Shown here piece after piece: positions 34,097 to 43,187 of a DNA stretch of 64,000 nucleotides. This DNA comes from an uncultured Oceanospirillaceae bacterium (GTDB lineage Bacteria; Pseudomonadota; Gammaproteobacteria; Pseudomonadales; Balneatricaceae): assembly GCA_937136055.1 (NCBI GenBank), contig CAKZOD010000002.1:1-64000 (forward strand). The letters run 5' to 3'. The translations under genes were made by a program, and so were the position numbers. The notes under the pieces are model-generated. The model was given only the letters and a program-made list of their open reading frames with translations, made no database searches and was not told the DNA's origin. The stretch's first letter is position 1, and each line of letters starts with the position of its first letter.

Positions 34097-37000
34097 ATGC
34101 GTTATTTGTTTACTTTAGCCACACTTTTAGCTCTCAGTGTTTACAGCGCACCTTATTTGATCAAAGATCAGGTACTTATCTGGCTTAAACAACAAGGCGT
34201 GCAAGCTCCTCAATTGAAATCAATCTCTATCAATTGGCTAAAAGGCACTGTCACTATTGAACAGCTAAAAGCAGAAAACAACGACCCTGCTCTAAAGCTT
34301 GCGCCACTGAATATCGCAGCTATTGAATTATCTATCAGCTACGATAAATTATTTGATCAACAACTGTTAGTAGATGCGATTAACATCGACGGATTCGACT
34401 CAGGCTTTAGTGAAATCAACAAACAGCAGTACCTAGGGCCAATAAACCTAAGTGCGTTGGAGGATACAAAAGAGCAACAGCCTGAAGCTACAACACAGAA
34501 GCCGAGTGCTTGGCAATTTGGCATCAATACCTTTCGCCTTTCTAATATCCGTTTCACGACAGATATTCCTCACTACCAATACCGCTTCTTCATTGAGCAA
34601 GGCGCTCTAAATAATTTACACCAATGGCAGCCACAAGCACTTAGCCAGCTTTCGCTTAAGGGCAAAATCGATCAATCCCCGCTTGAGTTATCAGTTAAAG
34701 GCGCTCCATTTACACTCAGCCAGAAAAGCGATATTCAGATTAAATTTGACCAGCTAGACCTTACTAAGCTGGCAGCAGGTTTCGCACCTCAATTAACCGG
34801 TTTTGCCAGTGCTGATCTAACTGCTACGCTCTCAATCAAAGGCAGTGGTCAAGATCTTTCAGCTGACATTACACACGCGGGTGAAATAAACTTACCATCA
34901 CTTAACTGGCAGCAAGCAGAGCAAACGCTATCCGTTTCAGGCGCCAGTTGGAAAGGTAAAGGTGCGGCAAGCTTGCAAAAAGCACAGCTTAAATCTGCCC
35001 AGTTAACCGGTAAAATCGTTGCCCAAAAGCTCTTAGTCGATGAGCAGAAAAAACGCGAATTAAAACTTTCTGGTTTCTCTTGGCAGCTAGATAGCAAAGT
35101 AACCTCTACAACTTCAACGCTTAACAGTAGTAATAAAAAACAAACACTTAACCTTCTTTCTTCAGATAAAGCATCAATCAATTCACTCTCTTTCAAACAA
35201 CCTGGTACTGCTATTAAGTTTAATGACTTAAGCGTAAAATCGAGCAAGCAGCCATTGAGTGTCACCCTTGAAAATAACCAAGCTGTCAAACTTGTTTTCC
35301 CTTATCACATAGCGCTTAACAAACTGCTACTGAACCAAGGCAAACAAGTAATCAATGTAGGCGCGCTCTCACTTTCACAAAGCAAAGCATTAGAAATTTC
35401 ACTTAACAACAACATCCCGCTTTCGATAAAGGGCCTGCCAAAAGTGAAGCTTGCTAATATCAATATTAAAACTCAAGGACAGCAAATAAAGCTTGCTACT
35501 TTAAACACACAAGGGCCAATTAGCTTAGTCAATAAACAAAGCAAGCAGGCGAAAGCAAACGCTCCTCAGTGGCAGTTAAGCACGGACAACACCCTAACTA
35601 TTGCTGGCTTAAGTACAAACGTTGTAAAACCCTTCACCATCAGCAGCGCTAACATCAACAGCAAAGCACTTATCAAAAACCAAGCTATTGATAACCTCAG
35701 TATTGCCAATCTCAATTTGAGCTTATCTAAACTCGATGTAAGTAATAAAAACGCAGCGATGAGCATTGCCAAAATTGACAAACTACGCGTCAACAATGCA
35801 CAGCTATCGCAGCAGAGTGTCAAAGTTGCGAGCATCACTGCTACTGAGCTTTCGCTAGCTAACCAAAAAGGCAACTCTGCGCTCACTAAAATCGGCAGCC
35901 TTAAGGTGAATAACCTCTCCTTGGCCAATCAATCCCAGTTAGCGATCAATGCTATCCATTTATCCAACACTAACAGTCGCCTCTTTATTGATGTAAATGG
36001 CGATTTGCCGTTACTAGAAGATTTAAAACACGCTTTATCTTCTGGTACTCATGCCGGTACTAATACCAATACTGATACCAGTAGGAAAGCCAGCACTAAT
36101 AATAGCACCACAGCTGCTTTTCAATACTCGATCGGCAAGGTGGATTTCAGCGGTGACAACCAAATCGCTGTTGAGGATAAAAGTGTCGACCCTTGGTTTA
36201 AAAGCCAGTTCAATATTCAGCAGTTAAAGGTGGGTGCTATAAACAGTAGCAATACAACACCCTCCCCTATTACTTTGAAAGCCACCATTAACAATGAAGC
36301 AAGCTTAACTCTCGATGCACAACTTAAATTGTTAAACCCTGAAAAGTATGCCAAGTGGAAGTTGTCACTTGAAGGCTTATCCATGCCCGAAATCAGCCCC
36401 TATGCGGGTAAGTTCTCTGGTTATTTTCTAGAGAATGGGAAACTATCCCTTAAAGGTGACGGGATCATTGAAAATAATAAGATCAGTGGCGAAAACAAAA
36501 TTACTATTGAGCAATTAGCTGTTCGCTCGGCACAGTCAGATGCGACCTCTAAAACGAACAGCTCATTGAGTATGCCATTGGATGTTGCTATTTCAGTTCT
36601 TGAAGATGACGAGGGAAACATCAATCTCACAGTTCCGGTCAGTGGCTCTTTGGATGACCCTAACTTTGGCTATTCTTCAATTGTTGAGATTATTGCTAAA
36701 AAAGGTTTAAAAAAAGCGGCTTTTGGAATTTTGACCAAAGCGCTTCAGCCATACGGTGCACTTATCACATTAGCGACCACCGCTATTGATGCTAAAAACT
36801 CGGGTAGCTTTATCAACTTAGCTCCCGTTTCATTCACTGCTGGCAGCGCTAAAATTGATAGGAAGATGCAGGGCTATTTAGTGAAGATCGCTAAAATGAT
36901 GAATCAGCGTAAAAAACTAAAGCTTAAAATTTGCGGTTCAGGTGTACAGCAAGATCATCACAGTATAAGCCTTGAGATGAGTGCCGCAAATGCGAAACGT

Positions 37001-37195
37001 GCAAAGCCACTACCCGCCAAAGCGCTTAACAAGGCAATTATGAACACTTTGCAAGCACTGGCTGACCAAAGAGGTAAATCAGTGCAAAAGGTTTTATCAA
37101 AGCATAAGGTTGATAAGAAGCGTCTGTTTACTTGCTTTGCTAAAACAAACCTTAAAAACGCAAAATTAAAACCCAGTGCAAGCCTAGGTTTATAA
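34097..37195 (+). CDS. AsmA-like DUF748 domain protein
   Basis: A 1032-residue envelope protein with an N-terminal signal anchor (residues about 1-22), then a long repetitive beta-rich region with DUF748 features. These include INWLKGTVTIEQLK, AIELSISYDKLFDQQLLVDAINIDG near residue 75 and, late, GTLSLKGDG-like GKLSLKGDGIIENNKISGENK near residue 785. The C-terminal 130 residues hold an OmpA-like-family stretch starting FTAGSAKIDRKMQGYLVKIAKMM. Such proteins span the periplasm and are thought to help move lipids to the outer membrane (knowledge of AsmA-like families). The middle is rich in N, S, Q and K. It is transcribed alone. Confidence 0.9.
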   Translation: MRYLFTLATLLALSVYSAPYLIKDQVLIWLKQQGVQAPQLKSISINWLKGTVTIEQLKAENNDPALKLAPLNIAAIELSISYDKLFDQQLLVDAINIDGFDSGFSEINKQQYLGPINLSALEDTKEQQPEATTQKPSAWQFGINTFRLSNIRFTTDIPHYQYRFFIEQGALNNLHQWQPQALSQLSLKGKIDQSPLELSVKGAPFTLSQKSDIQIKFDQLDLTKLAAGFAPQLTGFASADLTATLSIKGSGQDLSADITHAGEINLPSLNWQQAEQTLSVSGASWKGKGAASLQKAQLKSAQLTGKIVAQKLLVDEQKKRELKLSGFSWQLDSKVTSTTSTLNSSNKKQTLNLLSSDKASINSLSFKQPGTAIKFNDLSVKSSKQPLSVTLENNQAVKLVFPYHIALNKLLLNQGKQVINVGALSLSQSKALEISLNNNIPLSIKGLPKVKLANINIKTQGQQIKLATLNTQGPISLVNKQSKQAKANAPQWQLSTDNTLTIAGLSTNVVKPFTISSANINSKALIKNQAIDNLSIANLNLSLSKLDVSNKNAAMSIAKIDKLRVNNAQLSQQSVKVASITATELSLANQKGNSALTKIGSLKVNNLSLANQSQLAINAIHLSNTNSRLFIDVNGDLPLLEDLKHALSSGTHAGTNTNTDTSRKASTNNSTTAAFQYSIGKVDFSGDNQIAVEDKSVDPWFKSQFNIQQLKVGAINSSNTTPSPITLKATINNEASLTLDAQLKLLNPEKYAKWKLSLEGLSMPEISPYAGKFSGYFLENGKLSLKGDGIIENNKISGENKITIEQLAVRSAQSDATSKTNSSLSMPLDVAISVLEDDEGNINLTVPVSGSLDDPNFGYSSIVEIIAKKGLKKAAFGILTKALQPYGALITLATTAIDAKNSGSFINLAPVSFTAGSAKIDRKMQGYLVKIAKMMNQRKKLKLKICGSGVQQDHHSISLEMSAANAKRAKPLPAKALNKAIMNTLQALADQRGKSVQKVLSKHKVDKKRLFTCFAKTNLKNAKLKPSASLGL

Positions 37196-37233
37196 TTTAC
37201 CAATATTTACGCCCTATTGATGCTGCAATTTTT

Positions 37234-37263
37234 ACGAGTGATAAACACCTATCACTCGTTTTG
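37234..37263. terminator. Bidirectional terminator
   Basis: A perfect 10-bp stem ACGAGTGATA / TATCACTCGT with a six-base loop, followed by TTTT on the plus strand and preceded by AAAATT-type bases for the other strand. It separates the convergent DUF748 and nitrilase genes. Confidence 0.85.
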
Positions 37264-37311
37264 CTTCTCTATTTTCGGTTAACCCTTGACCTTCAATATT
37301 CACGAAAAAGT

Positions 37312-38106
37312 TTATACCTTCACATAGCGCGGGTACGTTTTTTTTGCTTGATGGCTAACTGAAAGATCAAGCTCTAACGTTACAAAAGGCTGATCGGGGC
37401 TAGTGGTTGCTAAAATGTCACCTTCAGGGGATACAATCCAAGACAGCCCGCCTATATCTGGACTTATATCAGCATCATCTCCTTCTGGTAAATACATATT
37501 AGATGATAAATGATATGCCCCCGAAACAACGGCCGCTGCTTGCCCTCCTGCTAACCATTTTTTGACACTGCTATGGGGTGTGACACGCGGTACACATAAT
37601 AAATCGACCTGCTTGGCGGCGAATTCACGAGCATGCTCAAAGAACCACATTTCAGTACAAATTTGCACGCCCAGTCGCACTTCACCTAAACGAGCGGTTT
37701 CAAATAATGGATCTCCCATGTCATACCAGCTCGCTTCCCAATAACCCGGTTCATTGGGTAAGTAGTATTTATCATGAATTCCTTGAGGGCCTGTTGCTAC
37801 TTGCCATAAATATGCTTGATTACGCCTTGCACCTGCACCATTGATTATTGGCCGTGTTGATAGTGTTGCAGGCATGCCCAAAGCAGTTAGCTTACTGATC
37901 CACTGTTCGTGTAACTCAACAGCTTGCTGCCACTTGAGCGCATTGCTATCAGGGGTATTGGCGAGCCATGGCGCAAATGTCATTTCAGGTAATAGCACAA
38001 ATTCCGACTGATGCTCTTTTACATGTTTACTTAACAGCTGCATATCAATTGTTAGCTGGTCTGGATCATTACTGAGTTGAACAACCGTTACTTTCATTAA
38101 CTTCAC
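37312..38106 (-). CDS. Carbon-nitrogen (nitrilase superfamily) hydrolase
   Basis: A 264-residue amide-bond hydrolase with the Glu-Lys-Cys catalytic triad visible: the glutamate in LLPEMTFAPWL near residue 42, the lysine in HDKYYLPNEPGYWE near residue 115 and the cysteine in GVQICTEMWFFEHAREF near residue 150. It resembles carbamoylputrescine amidase and aliphatic amidase-type members, but the substrate cannot be fixed. There is no signal peptide. It is divergent from an Lrp/AsnC regulator, so amino-acid or amine nitrogen metabolism is a reasonable inference. Confidence 0.9.
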   Translation of the reverse strand: MKLMKVTVVQLSNDPDQLTIDMQLLSKHVKEHQSEFVLLPEMTFAPWLANTPDSNALKWQQAVELHEQWISKLTALGMPATLSTRPIINGAGARRNQAYLWQVATGPQGIHDKYYLPNEPGYWEASWYDMGDPLFETARLGEVRLGVQICTEMWFFEHAREFAAKQVDLLCVPRVTPHSSVKKWLAGGQAAAVVSGAYHLSSNMYLPEGDDADISPDIGGLSWIVSPEGDILATTSPDQPFVTLELDLSVSHQAKKTYPRYVKV

Positions 38107-38172
38107 CTTTAAGTTTGTTGGATGCTGACCACTCTATCTTATAAAAGCGAGCTTAAAATAGTCAGCAGCATC

Positions 38173-38201
38173 TTGTACATAATCGATAATTTAACTTACA
38201 A
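38173..38201. promoter_or_regulatory. Possible Lrp/AsnC operator
   Basis: Imperfect dyad with TTGTACATAAT on one side and, on the other strand, TTGTAAGTTAAAT, in the spacer between the nitrilase-family gene and the Lrp-type regulator. AT-rich dyads of this size suit Lrp proteins. The match is weak. Confidence 0.3.
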
Positions 38202-38231
38202 TTTGCTCATATTTTTTAACGAGTTGTTAAA

Positions 38232-38675
38232 ATGCTATTAGATGCTATCGATAAACAGTTGTTAGCGCTGTTAAAGGCTGATTCCCGTAAACCCATCACC
38301 CTACTTGCACAAATACTCAAGATTTCACGCCAGACAGTGCAAAAACGTATCGATGCTTTAGAAGCCGCGAATGTCATCACAGGTTTTACAGTAAGAACGG
38401 GGAAAGGCTTTAGTAGTCAATTATTTCGTGCTCAAGCTATGCTGATTGTTGAAAATAATGTCGGCAGTGATTTGATTTCATACTTGAGTAAAATTACGCA
38501 AGTAACCAGTGTCTACTCAGTTGCAGGTCACTATGATGCCATTGTGACTATTGAAGCGGATAGCTCTGAAGAAATTGATCAAGTGCTTGATCAAATAAGA
38601 CGTCACCCACAAGTGCAACAAACACAATCTTGTCTGTTGCTGTCAGAAAAAATTAATCGCACCTGGCAACGCTAA
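38232..38675 (+). CDS. Lrp/AsnC family transcriptional regulator
   Basis: A 147-residue regulator. The N-terminal winged helix-turn-helix (LDAIDKQLLALLKADSRKPITLLAQILKISRQTVQKRI in parts) precedes an alpha-beta RAM/AsnC effector domain (SVAGHYDAIVTIEADSSEEIDQVLDQI, residues about 95-125). It diverges from the nitrilase-family hydrolase with a 125-bp spacer and probably controls it. The effector is probably an amino acid, but nothing in the sequence identifies which. Confidence 0.92.
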   Translation: MLLDAIDKQLLALLKADSRKPITLLAQILKISRQTVQKRIDALEAANVITGFTVRTGKGFSSQLFRAQAMLIVENNVGSDLISYLSKITQVTSVYSVAGHYDAIVTIEADSSEEIDQVLDQIRRHPQVQQTQSCLLLSEKINRTWQR

Positions 38676-38757
38676 TTCTCAACTAAAATCATTTAAATAA
38701 AAGGCTGAACTCGCCTATACTTGCAATCGCTATTGATTGATCTAAAAGGAGATTATT

Positions 38758-39303
38758 TTGTTAACTATCAAAGCGCTTAAGCTCACATCAATAATTCAAT
38801 CTATGCTTTTAAGCTGTATGCTATTGGCGACTACCGTCACAGCACAGCAAAACCCAGAAATAGGCACTGCAGCAAAAAAATTTCAGCTCAATGACCTCAC
38901 AGGCCAAGTGCATCAATTAGAAAAGATGCAGGGAAATGTGGTTATCGTTAACTTTTGGGCAACTTGGTGTATTCCCTGTCGTACTGAGATGCCCTCAATG
39001 AATAGGGCATGGCAGGCTTTAAGTTCAAAAAATGTAAAAATGTTGGCTATCAATTTTGGTGAATCTCAGCAAGCTGTTGCCGACTTTGTTCAAGCTGTAC
39101 CTATTGATTTTCCAGTGTTATTGGATGAAGACAACAGCGTCAGTAGCGATTGGAACATCACCGGCATGCCCACAACAATAGTGATTGATCAGCAAGGTAA
39201 TATAGTGGATCGTATCTTAGGCCCCAAGGAATGGGATAGCCCATTGATACTCAAGGCGATCGAAAAGCTGTTAGATAGTGAAAACGCAGCAGTGAAACTA
39301 TAA
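38758..39303 (+). CDS. TlpA/ResA-like thioredoxin-fold protein
   Basis: Periplasmic thiol-disulfide oxidoreductase of 181 residues. It has a Sec signal peptide ending about VTAQQ, then the thioredoxin fold with active site WATWCIPCRTEMPSMNR near residue 70 (CIPC) and the cis-proline region ITGMPTTIVIDQQG near residue 137. Translation starts at TTG, supported by a full AAGGAG seven bases before it. The internal ATG at codon 17 has none. It precedes a copper-chaperone operon and may reduce cysteines of such chaperones (inference). Confidence 0.92.
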   Translation: MLTIKALKLTSIIQSMLLSCMLLATTVTAQQNPEIGTAAKKFQLNDLTGQVHQLEKMQGNVVIVNFWATWCIPCRTEMPSMNRAWQALSSKNVKMLAINFGESQQAVADFVQAVPIDFPVLLDEDNSVSSDWNITGMPTTIVIDQQGNIVDRILGPKEWDSPLILKAIEKLLDSENAAVKL

Positions 39304-39463
39304 GTACTTTTTAAAACAAATGCGCGAAATCAATTATTTTGGCTTTAATATAAATAGACTTTGCGCAGCAAGCATTTTAAACGTAAATTAATGTTACAAA
39401 TCAATATGCTAATTGTATACTTTCTGTTTCACTTTCAGGTAATAGCTATAAAGGACTAGGGCT

Positions 39464-39505
39464 ATGTTAAAGCTTAACGGCTTAACCTCCCCCCTTTACA
39501 TTTAA
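39464..39505 (+). CDS. Possible 13-codon leader peptide
   Basis: Short ORF (MLKLNGLTSPLYI, then TAA) with a good ribosome binding site, AAAGGACTAGGG, upstream of its ATG. Its stop codon ends one base before the ATG of the next gene at 39507, which itself has no ribosome binding site. This arrangement suggests translational coupling or a leader. It contains a run of three prolines and serines (SP) that is not remarkable for attenuation. Confidence 0.4.
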   Translation: MLKLNGLTSPLYI

Positions 39506-39506
39506 A

Positions 39507-40061
39507 ATGGATGAAGATAATACGCTCTCTATGAAACAAAGCCTTTTACTAAACCAGAATGATCAGGAGCCAAGCAGGAATGTTTTTTATAAGGTGCTTC
39601 CTATTATATTACTGGTCAGCCTACTCGGTTTATTGTGGGGTTTTTCGGATAAACTTAAGCTCCTTCTTGAGAACAAAGCAGTAGCCACACAAGTCAACTG
39701 TGATTTTCAGCAGCAACTTAAATGTGGATTTGATACGCCACTTGGTGATGTGCAACTGAGCGTTGATCGAAAAATCAAATCGCTAGAACCTTTCAAGCTC
39801 AGTATCCATAGTGAAAACCCAAAATGGCAACGCGCCCAAATTAGTTTTGAAGGCTTTTATGACTACATGGGCATTAATAAATTCGACTTTGCTGTAGATA
39901 GCCAAAACAATCACTTATGGCACGCCAAAGCCTCTATCCCTATCTGTACGACTGATGCTAAAACATGGCGTGTACTCGTAAACCTCTTTGCAACTGACTC
40001 TACTAATAGCCAAAACCAAGCTCCCAGCAGTAGTCATTGGTTTAAGATAAAAACTAACTAA
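39507..40061 (+). CDS. Unknown membrane-anchored periplasmic protein in the SCO operon
   Basis: A 184-residue protein. A membrane helix lies at about residues 30-47 (VLPIILLVSLLGLLWGF), followed by a periplasmic domain with VNCDFQQQLKCGF, a repeated W/aromatic pattern (PKWQRAQISFEGFYDYMGINKF near residue 110) and ASIPICTTDAKTWRV near residue 150. Three cysteines lie on the presumed outer side. It is followed 11 bp later by SCO and then PCu(A)C, so a part in delivering copper to cytochrome oxidase is inferred. I know no family name. Start uncertain: an ATG at 39528 is also possible. Confidence 0.7.
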   Translation: MDEDNTLSMKQSLLLNQNDQEPSRNVFYKVLPIILLVSLLGLLWGFSDKLKLLLENKAVATQVNCDFQQQLKCGFDTPLGDVQLSVDRKIKSLEPFKLSIHSENPKWQRAQISFEGFYDYMGINKFDFAVDSQNNHLWHAKASIPICTTDAKTWRVLVNLFATDSTNSQNQAPSSSHWFKIKTN

Positions 40062-40072
40062 TTGGACATTTT

Positions 40073-40669
40073 ATGAGCACAACAAATAAAATCATTTACT
40101 CCATCGTGCTAGCTGCTGCATTAGCTTTAGGCTTCTTTAGCTTTCTACAAATGCAGCAACCAAAAGCGCAACTTTCAAATAGGCTCGGTGGTGATTTCAC
40201 GCTGCCAACAAAAGACGGCGTGTTTGACTTGAAGGACTATCGTGGCAAGGTTGTTGTACTCTATTTTGGCTACTCAAGCTGTCCTGATGTTTGCCCAACA
40301 GCCCTTGCGATGTTAGGTAACAACTTAAAAAAGATGCCTGAGAAAGTAGTCGATATGATCCAGCCAGTATTTATCAGTGTTGATCCTAAGCGTGACACCT
40401 TAGATAAGCTTAAACTTTACGGTCAGTACTTTCATCCCAAGTTAATTGCAGGCTCTACCGATAAGGAAGACATCGATCGTATCGTCAAGCAATACGGTGC
40501 CTTTTACAGTATCAGTGAACAAGCAGATTCCGCCATGGGTTATAGCGTTAACCACTCGTCACGTTTATTTCTAATAAACAAGCAAGGTCAACTCGCCAAG
40601 ACCATCAACCATGATGATATCGCTAAGAGTTTAACCGAAAATTTATTAATGTTAGTCACACAAGAGTAA
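40073..40669 (+). CDS. SCO1/SenC family copper chaperone
   Basis: Membrane-anchored periplasmic protein of 198 residues. It has an N-terminal helix (about 6-25), a thioredoxin fold, the copper-binding FGYSSCPDVCPTAL (CxxxC) near residue 75, and the conserved histidine in VNHSSRLFLINKQG near residue 165. SCO proteins help load copper into the CuA site of cytochrome c oxidase. The next gene, PCu(A)C, follows after 5 bp, and such pairs are standard, so cotranscription is likely. Confidence 0.95.
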   Translation: MSTTNKIIYSIVLAAALALGFFSFLQMQQPKAQLSNRLGGDFTLPTKDGVFDLKDYRGKVVVLYFGYSSCPDVCPTALAMLGNNLKKMPEKVVDMIQPVFISVDPKRDTLDKLKLYGQYFHPKLIAGSTDKEDIDRIVKQYGAFYSISEQADSAMGYSVNHSSRLFLINKQGQLAKTINHDDIAKSLTENLLMLVTQE

Positions 40670-40674
40670 TCCTT

Positions 40675-41097
40675 ATGAAAAAGACAACTATTGCACTGTT
40701 AGGTATGTTATGTAGCTCTAGCGTTTTTGCTGAGCTAAAAGTAGATGATGGCTATATGCGCGCTGTGCCTCCTGGTCAAATGATGAGCGCTGCATTCATG
40801 CAACTCACGAACACCTCAGATAAAACCGTTGAATTAGTTGGCGGTGCAAGTGAAGATGTTAAGTCGATTGAAGTACATAACCACAAAAAAGTAGACGATG
40901 TGATGAAAATGTATCGTGTTCCATCGTTAACCATTGAACCGGGTCAAAGTGTCACACTACAGCCAGGTGGGCTACATATCATGTTCATCGGTTTAAAGAA
41001 GATGATAAAAGCGGGTGATCAATTTAAGTTTGATTTATCGTTTAAAGATGGCAGCACTCAAGCGATTGAACTACCCATTAAGTCGATTGTGAATTAG
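40675..41097 (+). CDS. Periplasmic copper chaperone PCu(A)C
   Basis: A 140-residue periplasmic protein with a signal peptide (MKKTTIALLGMLCSSSVFA). The copper ligands of the family are visible: IEVHNHKKVDDVMKMYRV near residue 63 and GGLHIMFIGLKKMI near residue 100, in the H(M)X10MX21HXM order. It supplies Cu(I) to SCO or directly to cytochrome oxidase. It ends the short copper operon; a hairpin follows at 41119-41146. Confidence 0.94.
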   Translation: MKKTTIALLGMLCSSSVFAELKVDDGYMRAVPPGQMMSAAFMQLTNTSDKTVELVGGASEDVKSIEVHNHKKVDDVMKMYRVPSLTIEPGQSVTLQPGGLHIMFIGLKKMIKAGDQFKFDLSFKDGSTQAIELPIKSIVN

Positions 41098-41118
41098 CAC
41101 GATCTGACATTCGATTTC

Positions 41119-41146
41119 GGCTAGTTTGACACTGCTTGAACTAGCC
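41119..41146 (+). terminator. Hairpin after the copper operon
   Basis: Perfect 8-bp stem GGCTAGTT / AACTAGCC with a 12-base loop, 21 bp after the PCu(A)C stop. There is no T-run after it, so it may be a weak terminator or 3' end stabiliser. Confidence 0.4.
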
Positions 41147-41339
41147 ATATTACCTGCCTTAATCTGACATACCTGAATACCATGATTCCTTCTCACTCAT
41201 AAGACACTCCACTCAACTCAATTCAAAAATTCATTTTAAATTAATAATCATGCTTCTTAGGCGGAAAATGGATGCTTTATTGATCGTTTTTTTATAACCT
41301 AGCTACCCGAACCCCACTGTTATCTTTAAGAGACATTTT

Positions 41340-42110
41340 TTGACTATTTTCTTAAGCAGGAATACCTTTTGTTTTATTCTGCTCTGTACACTGCACTCAT
41401 TAACAATAGCCTCAGAGGCCAAACCAAAGGCAATAATATCCAGTATCGTTAGTGTCGCACTGCCCTCCTCTATACCTCCCTATGCTTTAAAATCAGAGCA
41501 AACGGGCATTATCCCTAAGTTACTTAACCACGTTTTCAAGAAGATGCACTACACTCCTCGGTACACTTACTTACCCAATAAGCGTGTTGTAAAAGCTTTT
41601 ACCCTTAACCAGTATGATTCGGCGTTTTCTGTTCCTCATCCTGAAGATGCGAGTCGTATTTATTATTCACATAAAATTTTCGACTTTAATAATATTGCGG
41701 TCACCCTAAAATCAGATAACTTTAAAATCGCCAGTATCGGTGACCTGGCTGGTAAACGCATTGCCGCGTTTCAAAATGCAACACAGTTTCTAGGGTATGA
41801 ATTTAACCAAGCGATTAAGAAAAGTACTTTTTATACGGAATTTAATGATCAGCAAGAGCAACTCAAGCTGCTTATTAAGAAAAGAGCAGATGTGATTGTG
41901 CTAGAGAGGCGTATTTTTGAATACTATTTTAAAAAGCTCAATGTAGGTAATGTGCTAGAGGGAAAGTTTGACATTCACCCTATCTTCCCGAGTAGCCCAA
42001 GATATATGGCTTTTCATAGTACGAAGGTAAGAAGCGAGTTTAACTTAGCATTCTCTGAGGTCAAACAATCTGAGGTTTACCAAAAGCTTTTAAAGGTTGG
42101 CGAGTTTTAA
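41340..42110 (+). CDS. Periplasmic solute-binding protein (SBP_bac_3 type)
   Basis: A 256-residue secreted protein of the amino-acid/transglycosylase-type periplasmic binding fold. The signal peptide covers about residues 1-25. Then SVALPSSIPPYALKSEQTGIIPKLLNHVFKKM (parts), PNKRVVKAF near residue 83 and IASIGDLAGKRIAAFQNAT near residue 130 follow, typical of the family. It starts at TTG with AAGAGA upstream. No permease genes are nearby, so it could act as a sensor receptor, perhaps for one of the cyclases or chemoreceptors in the region (inference). The paralogous gene at 55.4 kb has the same architecture. Confidence 0.8.
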   Translation: MTIFLSRNTFCFILLCTLHSLTIASEAKPKAIISSIVSVALPSSIPPYALKSEQTGIIPKLLNHVFKKMHYTPRYTYLPNKRVVKAFTLNQYDSAFSVPHPEDASRIYYSHKIFDFNNIAVTLKSDNFKIASIGDLAGKRIAAFQNATQFLGYEFNQAIKKSTFYTEFNDQQEQLKLLIKKRADVIVLERRIFEYYFKKLNVGNVLEGKFDIHPIFPSSPRYMAFHSTKVRSEFNLAFSEVKQSEVYQKLLKVGEF

Positions 42111-42164
42111 AAATTACTTAGCTTAAGTTCAAGCCTCAAAGTCACTCACTGCGTATACAACGGT

Positions 42165-43187
42165 CTAAGCTGATTTTGACCTTTGCGCAGTTGATTTTTT
42201 CAGTGCTTTATTGGCGTACATTAGAGCATCCGCTTTAGATAATCTCGCTTCAATGTCACTGATATCAGAGGCCTCAAATATTTTATAACCAATGCTAATA
42301 CCAAAGTCTGCTGGCTCACAATGGCTCAACTCGGTATTGGATAAAATGCTATCAGATAATATTTGCTGGAATGCTTGGTCAATTCGCGACACGACACTCT
42401 CAACAACTTCTACGCTAACATCCTGTAAAAGAATTACAAATTCATCCCCACCTAAGCGAGCGTATAAATCAGAATCTCTGCATTGCTCATCAAAAATCAT
42501 TCCTAAAGAAGCTATCAGTTTATCTCCTTGCTGATGGCCAAAATGATCATTCACTTCTTTTAAGTTATCGATATCCAAATAAACCAATGCACTATTAAAT
42601 TTTGCTCTTAATGCTGATTTTAAACATTGAGGCGCCAAAGTTAAAAAGCCGCGGCGATTATAAATGCCTGTTAACTCATCAGTGATTGCTAGCACTTTCG
42701 CTTCTTCAAGATCATTCATGTGCTTTAGATCTGCCTCAATCAGCAATGCTAACTGGCCTAGTAACTCGATCATATTCTCATCATAGTCACTTTTTTTGGT
42801 ATCAATAACACATAAAGTGCCAAATATTTCATTATCAGGCCAGTGTAAAGGAAAGCCTAAATAAGAGCGCACTGGGCCTGATTTAACGTGCTCTGACTCA
42901 CGCCATCGATCTTCAGCGCTTGGGTTACCACTGTATAGCCACTGATCAGTTTCAATCACTTTACGACAGAATGTATCCCCCGACAGCGGCCAATGACTAT
43001 CACGCTTTAGGAAATTACCCGGTGAATGACTAGTTGCGACAACGTTAAACTCTTCATTGCGAAGCTGCACAATACACCCACTTGCAGAGTTATAAAGTCC
43101 AGCCATTAGATCCACTGTCTTTTGCCATTTACTGAGATCTATAGCGAAATGTGTTTGCTTTGAAAAGCAATGTGACTTATCTAACAT
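42165..43187 (-). CDS. GAF-GGDEF diguanylate cyclase
   Basis: Soluble c-di-GMP synthase of 340 residues. The N-terminal GAF domain covers about residues 20-160 (SYLGFPLHWPDNEIFGTLCVIDTK). A C-terminal GGDEF domain covers about 170-330 with the active motif YARLGGDEFVILL and the product-inhibition site RDSD five residues upstream. It should be an active and feedback-inhibited cyclase. It is a paralogue of the gene at 51.2 kb, with the same N-terminal WQKTVDLMAGLYNSASGCIVQ-type opening. It is convergent with the binding-protein gene. Confidence 0.92.
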   Translation of the reverse strand: MLDKSHCFSKQTHFAIDLSKWQKTVDLMAGLYNSASGCIVQLRNEEFNVVATSHSPGNFLKRDSHWPLSGDTFCRKVIETDQWLYSGNPSAEDRWRESEHVKSGPVRSYLGFPLHWPDNEIFGTLCVIDTKKSDYDENMIELLGQLALLIEADLKHMNDLEEAKVLAITDELTGIYNRRGFLTLAPQCLKSALRAKFNSALVYLDIDNLKEVNDHFGHQQGDKLIASLGMIFDEQCRDSDLYARLGGDEFVILLQDVSVEVVESVVSRIDQAFQQILSDSILSNTELSHCEPADFGISIGYKIFEASDISDIEARLSKADALMYANKALKKSTAQRSKSA

